DNA from: Corticium candelabrum
Taxonomy: Eukaryota; Porifera; Homoscleromorpha; Homosclerophorida; Plakinidae
Length of the DNA stretch: 64,000 bases
Direction of reading: 5' to 3'
NCBI RefSeq assembly: GCF_963422355.1
Contig: NC_085094.1
Location: 152,001-216,000 of the forward strand
This document shows positions 60,269 through 64,000 of the stretch, piece by piece. Position 1 is the stretch's first letter. Each line of letters starts with the position of its first letter. The notes beneath the pieces are model-generated. The model was not told the DNA's origin. It searched no databases and saw only the letters and a program-made list of their open reading frames with translations. A program made the translations under genes and the position numbers.

Positions 60269-62246
60269 GCTGTAGCTCAATTGGTTAGAGAGTGCATTTG
60301 GAGAATGAAAATATCCGGGACCTTGCAGGGTTGCAGGTTCAAGTCAAAGTGATGGCGACCTATGGCATAAATTTCCTTAATTGCCAAATCACTGAACCGT
60401 AACATTGGTAAATGGGTCTTCAACCTGAGTTTGCTAAAGTTTTAGTCACTGATTTTCCTCAATTTACAGCACATGTTCTCTTCATTCTTGTATTCAATCT
60501 GGATTTTACCCCCATCACAAGAGAAAGGCATTACAAGTTACCGTATCTTATATATGTAGAACTAAAGAGAACAGGAAACAAGCTACACCTTTTGCCGTAT
60601 AATGTAATCTTTCTGACTTTCCTACCTTTGGTTTTTACAACACATCGTGTATTGTCATTGATATCAATTTTAACATAGTACAAGATGAAGCATTGGTGGG
60701 AATTGATATTGGTGGTTTGCTAAGAAATTGACGGACAAAGCATATTGGCAAATTTTATTTTGGTGGTTGGACATCGTTGTTTGATAACTGATATCTATGT
60801 TTTCCATAAGTGGTCATGGAGGAGTTTGTGACAGCTGTGTTCGTAGCTCACGTTTTCCTAACTTACTAGTCTCCAACTACTGCATAGTGATGAAGAACTG
60901 CCGTGTCAGTGCAAAGAACGTGACCCGCGTGAATGTGACAGTCCGCAGCATCACATACACAGACGGCAAGCAGGGATTGCCTGCCATCTTGTGGCCTCAT
61001 CCGCGTGACGTACCACCACTTCACCACTACTGTCTGTTCCCCATAAGTGTGAACTCGGAAGTGAGTAATGAAGTAGAGGTCACACCAGGTGTGCTCATTA
61101 GAGCTCTAAGAGCTGCTCCAGTTGGACCATGTTATACCAATTATCTTAAATGGTTCCAGTTGTTGATCCGTTGGTCTTACAAGATAATTGGATAATAACC
61201 ATTGCTCCACCCATTTGTGTTTGATATGCACAAGTATTATCCTTCCATTTCGTTTGCAGGAAAGGCTTAGATAATTTGATAAACAGAAATGCCAGACCTA
61301 GCAGTTTCTAACGATACCGAGATCATCGCAAAAGTCCACTAAACAGCGGAGATATTGATGATTTTCAAAGTTCACACTTATGGAGAACAGACAGTAGATA
61401 GCTGATCCATGTGCCTGATGACGTCAGCATATCCCGGTGGCTAAATTAATGGCGGATTTTATATTGGCGGTAGTTGAAATATCCACCAATGTGCTAAAAT
61501 AAATTCCCCCAATATTTTATCTTATACAGTAGTTACTGTTTCTTGTAGTCTATGTTCTTTCAGTCACTAAGAAACAGCATGTATAGGAAATGAATGAATT
61601 AAATAGTTTCTATAGGTTAATTAACACACACACATACACACACCACCACCACCACCACCACCACCACCACCATGTACTACACACACCACTTATTGACAAG
61701 TACGTTCACATTTCATTTTCTCCAATGCCACTGTGAAATACTAATGATTTGTTGTCCATATTGCATGTGGTTGACTCTTTGAATGTGTTTTGTTCACAGT
61801 TTGCTTTTTGATAGAAGTGTTGATGAGTTGGAAATGAAAGTCCATTGCCTTACTTTGCAACACAACTTTGTCAGCTGCCAACCTCTGTTGCCACAGACAG
61901 TTGGGATAGACAGCTTTTCCAGTCGAAACTATACTGCATAATTAAGTCTTACTCTTTAGATGCTACACATTTCATCTCTTCCACGGGAAATTCTTATCTA
62001 CACTTTTAGATGGGTTGTCTCCAGTGACCTTGACATGCGATCTCTTGAAGTCTTGTCATTGGTAGGTATGAATCTGTGGCATGATTGAACAATAAAGCAA
62101 TGTGATGAGTTGTTTATAGTTTTGTCTAGACAATAATAGAAGTGTTTTGTTGACTTAAATGAAAATTTGCTTGTGTTTTTGAAGGTGTGTCGTGGTTTCT
62201 GCTATTGTTCTCGAGATGCAGAATTGTGGAAGTTAGCTTGTTTTAA
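29276..62246 (+). CDS. FBXO9: FBXO9-like F-box protein, six exons visible, middle and 3' exons missing
   Basis: FBXO9 is the substrate-recognition subunit of an SCF (SKP1-CUL1-F-box) ubiquitin ligase. Exons seen: 29276-29281, 29346-29432, 29516-29573, 61800-61899, 61960-62061, 62185-62246. The 5' exons give a short acidic start, a [10 protein letters not shown] segment like the family's MFRAQWMFEL, and [12 protein letters not shown]...GNHYE like ARELFLKAVEEEQNGALYE at the TPR-like N-terminal part. The 3' exons give [20 protein letters not shown] and [17 protein letters not shown], the F-box. The exon(s) for the FYRRAVQLVPDIE-like region between 29574 and 61799 and the exons after 62246 were not found. 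The enclosed 32 kb is mostly transposons. If the missing exon is truly absent, this is a disrupted gene. Confidence 0.85.
29346..29432 (+). CDS. FBXO9: FBXO9 exon 2
   Basis: Acceptor CTGTAG and donor GTAAAT. Twenty-nine codons, [20 protein letters not shown] and on, phase 0 at both ends. Confidence 0.8.
29516..29573 (+). CDS. FBXO9: FBXO9 exon 3
   Basis: Acceptor GGAAAG and donor GTGATT. Encodes [19 protein letters not shown], the first helix pair of the TPR-like region. Ends in phase 1. Confidence 0.83.
29574..29870. other. FBXO9 intron sequence
   Basis: AT-rich; no FYRRAV-type exon found. Confidence 0.4.
29880..30160 (-). pseudogene. LTR retrotransposon polyprotein C-terminal fragment
   Basis: The minus strand reads [20 protein letters not shown] after an acidic stretch, like the RRSTRxRKPPxRL tail of Gypsy integrases. 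Too short to classify further. Confidence 0.35.
30603..30971. mobile_element. MITE family B, copy 1
   Basis: Ends are inverted GTATAAGATGAA(A)CATTGG and GGCGG-rich repeats. The inner part shares ACAGACGGCAAGCA and CTAACTTACT blocks with the larger copy at 60678-61527. No clear duplication. Confidence 0.7.
30972..32667. other. No gene confidently recognised
   Basis: Includes a GC-richer patch at 32035-32330 with overlapping frames on both strands and CCAAT-like motifs just downstream (GACCAATCAG at 32398). No family match. Confidence 0.4.
32668..33112. mobile_element. Probable MITE with TGGTTCACA ends
   Basis: Ends GCCTGGTTCACATTAG on the left and, in reverse complement on the right, TGGGTTCACACTA, each followed by GATGCAAGA/TCTTGCA-type motifs. 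The duplication is unclear. Confidence 0.45.
34374..35403. mobile_element. MITE with CAGTGTTCTCCCCAG ends
   Basis: Perfect 15-bp terminal inverted repeats CAGTGTTCTCCCCAG, with a GTATG direct repeat on both sides (34369-34373 and 35404-35408). The end motif is hAT-like, but the duplication is 5 bp, not 8. Confidence 0.8.
35571..35690 (+). repeat. tRNA-derived SINE, family 2, copy 1
   Basis: GATAGCTCAGTTGGTTAGAG is a Pol III A-box-like tRNA head. It is followed by a weak B box and the GTGATGGCGA...GGCATAA body shared with 60268-60395. Confidence 0.7.
36477..37308. mobile_element. TTAA-flanked DNA element (Kolobok-like MITE)
   Basis: Terminal inverted repeats start AGGGGCAGTC and extend about 40 bp (AACCTAGGCTTTAAAAATAG). 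TTAA flanks both sides (36473-36476, 37309-37312). It splits the right arm of the foldback element; the intact left arm shows a single TTAA at the same place. No transposase. Confidence 0.88.
37361..38205. other. No gene recognised
   Basis: Intron sequence with ATAATAA runs near 38175-38200 leading into the SINE array. Confidence 0.4.
38206..40562 (+). repeat. Tandem array of about six tRNA-derived SINEs, family 1
   Basis: The units recur at roughly 390-435 bp. Full units begin with a tRNA-like head (GTGGCTTAGTGGTTAGCGAC with B box GGGTTCAAACCCC), then a body with GGGGAGTTTCTGTGGTC, and end in (AATAAT)n-type tails. The first and last units lack a head. Heads are near 38990, 39402 and 39834, with a partial one near 38570. 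Short frames in the array arise from the repeat and are not genes. Confidence 0.85.
40568..41987 (+). pseudogene. LINE reverse transcriptase and nuclease remnant
   Basis: The frame at 40580-41086 shows [17 protein letters not shown] (motif A), [15 protein letters not shown] (motif B) and [10 protein letters not shown] (motif C). Stops and frame changes follow. A later frame near 41670-41830 has [18 protein letters not shown]...[11 protein letters not shown], the restriction-like nuclease tail seen in some LINEs. It is truncated at the 5' side and directly abuts the SINE array. Confidence 0.75.
42000..42110 (+). repeat. LINE 3' tail
   Basis: Matches 3720-3890 in reverse complement; see that entry. 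Confidence 0.55.
42471..43994. mobile_element. TTAA-flanked DNA element with long inverted ends
   Basis: Terminal repeats start AGGG(T/C)AA(T/C)TGCAA and remain matched, with gaps, for about 200 bp (CAAAAATTCTTTT, ATACATGACAGGAAAAATAG, TTCCGGTTCTTC). TTAA lies on both sides (42467-42470, 43995-43998). The central 1 kb has no recognised coding frame. Related in style to 36477-37308, but the ends differ. Confidence 0.85.
43999..44900. other. No gene recognised
   Basis: Contains a small palindrome GTGTCCCTAATTGTGGACAC near 44512 and a related CTAACTGTGGACA near 44728, possibly the end of the Tigger-like element. Confidence 0.35.
45505..47170 (+). pseudogene. Tigger/pogo-like transposase with C-terminal PHD-like finger, degraded
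   Basis: [20 protein letters not shown] (about 45614-45675) is a psq/CENP-B helix-turn-helix; [19 protein letters not shown] is the linker before the DDE domain. After stops, [20 protein letters not shown] near 46455-46515 matches the third part of the DDE domain. CQGCNK...DWIRCD...CWHWWHYWC near 47021-47140 is a C-C-C-C-H-C pattern like a PHD finger. The MITE-like segment from 47176 cuts it short. Several frame changes and stops. Confidence 0.72.
47176..47990. mobile_element. Possible hAT-like MITE
   Basis: Ends CAGGGGTTTCCC on the left and CAGGGAGTTTCCC on the right in reverse complement, both followed by GCG-rich text. No duplication found. Confidence 0.4.
48721..49845. other. No gene recognised
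   Basis: Two similar stretches (TTCTGCTACCTGAAGTAGTA near 49079 and a close variant near 49264) show an internal duplication of about 180 bp. Confidence 0.4.
49846..50016 (+). repeat. Dispersed repeat, copy 1 of 2
   Basis: GACAACTTCCTGCCGTTC and following text recur at 50571-50744 in the same orientation. Confidence 0.7.
50017..50358. mobile_element. MITE with CTAATCAT ends
   Basis: The left end ACTAATCATAGTTAGCGG...GTGTGAAC is inverted at the right end (GTTCACAC...CTAATCATGATTAGT). A partial second copy is at 50745-50826. Confidence 0.6.
50571..50826 (+). repeat. Second copy of the repeat plus MITE 5' part
   Basis: Duplicates 49846 to about 50090. It ends exactly where the BEL/Pao integrase frame begins. 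Confidence 0.65.
50827..55457 (-). pseudogene. BEL/Pao LTR retrotransposon, decayed
   Basis: Pieces in gag-pol order on the minus strand. Gag (DUF1759-type) at 55457-55237: [20 protein letters not shown]...[13 protein letters not shown]. Zinc knuckle [16 protein letters not shown] near 55030. Retropepsin-like (DUF1758) [18 protein letters not shown] near 54800 and [11 protein letters not shown] near 54490. Reverse transcriptase from [14 protein letters not shown] (about 54250) with a YLDD box near 53335. RNase H/connection text [15 protein letters not shown] near 52100. Integrase with SIGLDYLEP (about 51215), [14 protein letters not shown] and [12 protein letters not shown] (about 51040), and [20 protein letters not shown] to the end. 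Many stops and frame changes; no LTR was identified and both ends are truncated. Confidence 0.82.
55458..59595 (-). pseudogene. Gypsy LTR retrotransposon, decayed and split by a foldback element
   Basis: Minus strand. Gag [14 protein letters not shown]...[21 protein letters not shown] (59522-59290) continues, after the insert at 57135-59281, as [17 protein letters not shown]. Zinc knuckle [14 protein letters not shown] (about 56815-56770). Aspartic protease [10 protein letters not shown] near 56545. Reverse transcriptase from [13 protein letters not shown] (about 56120) through [19 protein letters not shown] to [11 protein letters not shown] near 55685, with stops. It ends at [13 protein letters not shown], the start of RNase H, at the BEL/Pao junction. 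A possible primer-binding site (TTAGCGACGAGACC on the minus strand) lies at about 59585-59600. Confidence 0.82.
57135..59281. mobile_element. 2.1-kb foldback element with 6-bp duplication
   Basis: Starts GGTCCGTGACCCTTCCGG and ends with its inverse. The arms run about 880-900 bp (57135 to about 58015 against about 58345-59281) and include AT-rich TTTTCAATTTT stretches and a GC-richer inner part (CTGCAGACCTGCGTAAGCCG, inverted near 58360). TATTGA flanks both sides (57129-57134, 59282-59287). No coding frame stands out. Confidence 0.85.
60011..60268. repeat. (TG)n microsatellite with TCTG/GGTG variants
   Basis: Two long TG runs separated by TGTCTGTC and GGGTGTG variants; open frames across it are artefacts. 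Confidence 0.95.
60268..60395 (+). repeat. tRNA-derived SINE, family 2, copy 2
   Basis: GCTGTAGCTCAATTGGTTAG as A-box head, GGTTGCAGGTTCAAGTC as B box, then GTGATGGCGACCTATGGCAT. It begins directly at the end of the TG repeat. Confidence 0.75.
60678..61527. mobile_element. MITE family B, copy 2, with a 132-residue open frame
   Basis: The left GTACAAGATGAAGCATTGG is inverted at the right (AATATTTTATCTTATAC). The inner frame 60797-61195 (plus; [20 protein letters not shown] and on) is open without family resemblance. Copy 1 retains only parts of it, so it is either a captured host fragment or a decayed element gene. Confidence 0.6.
61627..61672. repeat. CA and CAC short tandem repeats
   Basis: ACACACAC followed by about ten CAC/ACC trimers, 130 bp upstream of an FBXO9 exon. 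Confidence 0.85.
61800..61899 (+). CDS. FBXO9: FBXO9 exon before the F-box
   Basis: Acceptor TTCACAG; encodes [15 protein letters not shown]...CQPLLPQT. The family has a weakly conserved linker here. Donor GTTGGG is inferred from phase with the next exon. Confidence 0.6.
61960..62061 (+). CDS. FBXO9: FBXO9 F-box exon
   Basis: Thirty-four codons. [19 protein letters not shown] is a near match to the FBXO9 F-box ([19 protein letters not shown]). Acceptor CTTTAG, donor GTAGGT. Confidence 0.93.
62185..62246 (+). CDS. FBXO9: FBXO9 F-box exon, second part
   Basis: [20 protein letters not shown] completes the F-box (family: [24 protein letters not shown]). Donor GTAAGT in phase 2. The next exon was not found before 64000. 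Confidence 0.92.
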
Positions 62247-63244
62247 GTAAGTTATGTGAGACTGTCTCCATTTGTGTTGTGTAATGTTAGCACTTAAAAT
62301 CTGGTCAATCTGGCTAAGATGCACGTGGAGGATCTTTAATTGATTGTAATAGTAGACATTTAAGTGGCTGACAGGTTCTGGTGAAACAGCAACTTAAATT
62401 GTGTACAGCTGCTTAAATTGTCTTGGGTACGAAGTGCATTGGGTGTAATCTTAACAGTGCCATGTAAACACGTTTTAGCTTTGAAACATGTGAAAAAGTT
62501 GAAATGACTATTTTGATGTTCTGTTTTTGAAGTTGGCCAACCTGGAGCATATTAGGGGTCATCTGTCTGGCCCATTGCTTCTAGGAAGCACTGAGCTTTA
62601 CGCTACCACAACATAGGAAAGTTGCTGAGGTACAACATATTGAACTATGAATTGCTCAAACAAGCATTACATATTGAACTCAGCAGAGACTCAATCTATA
62701 GTGACTGTACAGTAGTGGGACTATATACTTGTACACAGCCAGAACCAGTGTCAAGCAAGTCTTATTCAGTGTAGAGTAACTGCAACCTCTCCTTTTATCT
62801 CTTATTTTAGTAGTAGAATGCTTTTTCAAACATACAACATTATTCTCCTCAAGTTAAAACTAACAGGTTTAACTTTGAACCTTTAGTTGTAGGTAAGTGA
62901 ATGGCTGAGCAAATTGGTGTTATTTTCACATCCCTTATTTGTCTTGATCTTCATCTTGAATTCTTGCAGCTATACAGGCCATTGCATGACACTGCTGTTC
63001 ATGTATTTTGGTTTGCTAAGATATTGGTAGTCTGTTTGAATGGCAAACACACCTTCATAAAAATAGGGTAGCTACTTCATGGCAGTCTATATTACAATGA
63101 CATATTCTCTTTCAATTGTACAGTATCTGCTGTCTGCTTCTATGAGCTTCTTACTTTCTTATCTAAATTGGAAACAACTTATTTTCTTGGTTCTAGAGTT
63201 AGGACGACTCTGTACCGACTTCTGATGCATTTACACATGTTGTA
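62247..63244. other. FBXO9 3' intron(s), no exon identified
   Basis: I looked for the exon continuing F-box text (VWG...SWREMF...RPR) and did not find it. Confidence 0.4.
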
Positions 63245-63516
63245 CTAGAAATGTAAAAGCTTTTTCTCTGAAAAAAGAAATAGATGTAGGGATTGTATAA
63301 AAAGTAATAGAAACAAGATTTAGATAATATGAACCAAAGCCAAATATCATTAGTGAATCCTTCCAACCCGCTAAACATAGAATGTAGGGAATGTGGTCAG
63401 AAGGATTCACTAATGATGTCTGGCTTTGGTTCATATTATCTAAATCTTGTTTCTATTACTTTTTATACAATCCCTACATCTATATTTTTTCAGAGAAAAA
63501 GTTTTTTAAATTCTAG
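63245..63516. mobile_element. Palindromic MITE, family A copy 2
   Basis: Near-perfect hairpin with arms of about 120 bp, from CTAGAA through AGATGTAGGGATTGTATAAA and ATATGAACCAAAGCC, mirrored on the right. Less diverged between its arms than copy 1 at 2042-2302. Confidence 0.88.
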
Positions 63517-63773
63517 TTTGGTAAGTTTTAGGAGTGCCTACTCTATTAATTAAACAAAGATTTTATAGCCTAACAAAAATACACATTTCCTAAACCATCC
63601 TTGGTCTACATGTATAGTCTCATATCTCAAGCATGTGGATCTATGTTTGCAGTGTACTTGCAAAATATGCTAAGAGCTATGCAGTGTTTGTGTATAGGTT
63701 TGAATCAGACGTTACATTTAGTTGCAATATACCACTAGTAAATGAAGCTGTGTTCTACTCGCTTCAGAGTTAT

Positions 63774-63778
<5 letters not shown>

Positions 63779-63834
<56 letters not shown>
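63779..63834. repeat. (TG)n microsatellite
   Basis: About 28 uninterrupted TG units. Confidence 0.95.
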
Positions 63835-63838
<4 letters not shown>

Positions 63839-64000
63839 GAAAAATATTTTGAACTTGTGCAAAAGGTCATAGAGATTGGAGAAGGAAGGTATACAGATGA
63901 TTAGCTGTTCGATCTCCTGGTTGTCTACAACAATTTCTAGATGCATGCTTGCATACTTTTGAAGATTTGTGTTCCGTGGGGTATGAGTATTAGCATTAAA

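Noticed and set aside
59996..60352. Cys-Val and Thr-His repeat proteins
   Set aside because: Produced by the TG microsatellite in several frames.
62932..63030. Segment after TTCTTGCAG near 62970 as the next FBXO9 exon
   Set aside because: The translation (LYRPLHDTAVHVFWFAK) does not resemble the family sequence after the F-box.

Overview
The window is nuclear DNA of an animal, probably an early-branching or marine invertebrate. The evidence is two conserved metazoan genes with GT-AG introns, most of them near 60-300 bp where undisturbed, AT-rich non-coding DNA, and a dense, diverse set of DNA transposons, MITEs, SINEs and retrotransposons. The species cannot be named from this sequence. Many long open frames here begin with GTG or TTG and are not translation starts, so I relied on splice sites, reading phase and family motifs.

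The backbone is a head-to-head gene pair. A GALK2-like N-acetylgalactosamine kinase (GHMP kinase) runs leftward from an ATG at 29185; 13 phase-consistent exons are visible down to 6761, and its last exon(s) lie beyond the left edge or were not found. An FBXO9-like F-box gene runs rightward from an ATG at 29276; three 5' exons and three exons around the F-box (61800-62246) are visible, and at least one middle exon and the 3' end were not found. Only 90 bp separate the two start codons.

Almost everything else sits inside their introns. GALK2 intron 6 contains a 7.7-kb element (20484-28215) with long imperfect terminal inverted repeats and a perfect 11-bp target-site duplication. It carries a decayed RecQ-like helicase (+) and a decayed DUF6589 protein (-); without it the intron would be about 77 bp. 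GALK2 intron 8 (12.8 kb) holds two tandem non-LTR-type reverse transcriptase ORFs with C-terminal zinc-finger/nuclease regions (the first fused to a Myb/SANT-like domain), a spliced but broken Mutator-like transposase gene, and a Harbinger-type MITE with a TTA duplication.

The FBXO9 region (29574-61799) holds a nested long inverted repeat, two TTAA-flanked elements, a tandem array of tRNA-derived SINEs, a LINE fragment, a Tigger/pogo-like transposase with a PHD-like finger, a decayed BEL/Pao element fused to a decayed Gypsy element, a 2.1-kb foldback element inserted in the Gypsy gag, and microsatellites. The left edge (1-6760) holds a pogo-like remnant with a nested 8-bp-duplication MITE and other repeats. 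A palindromic MITE family occurs near both ends of the window.
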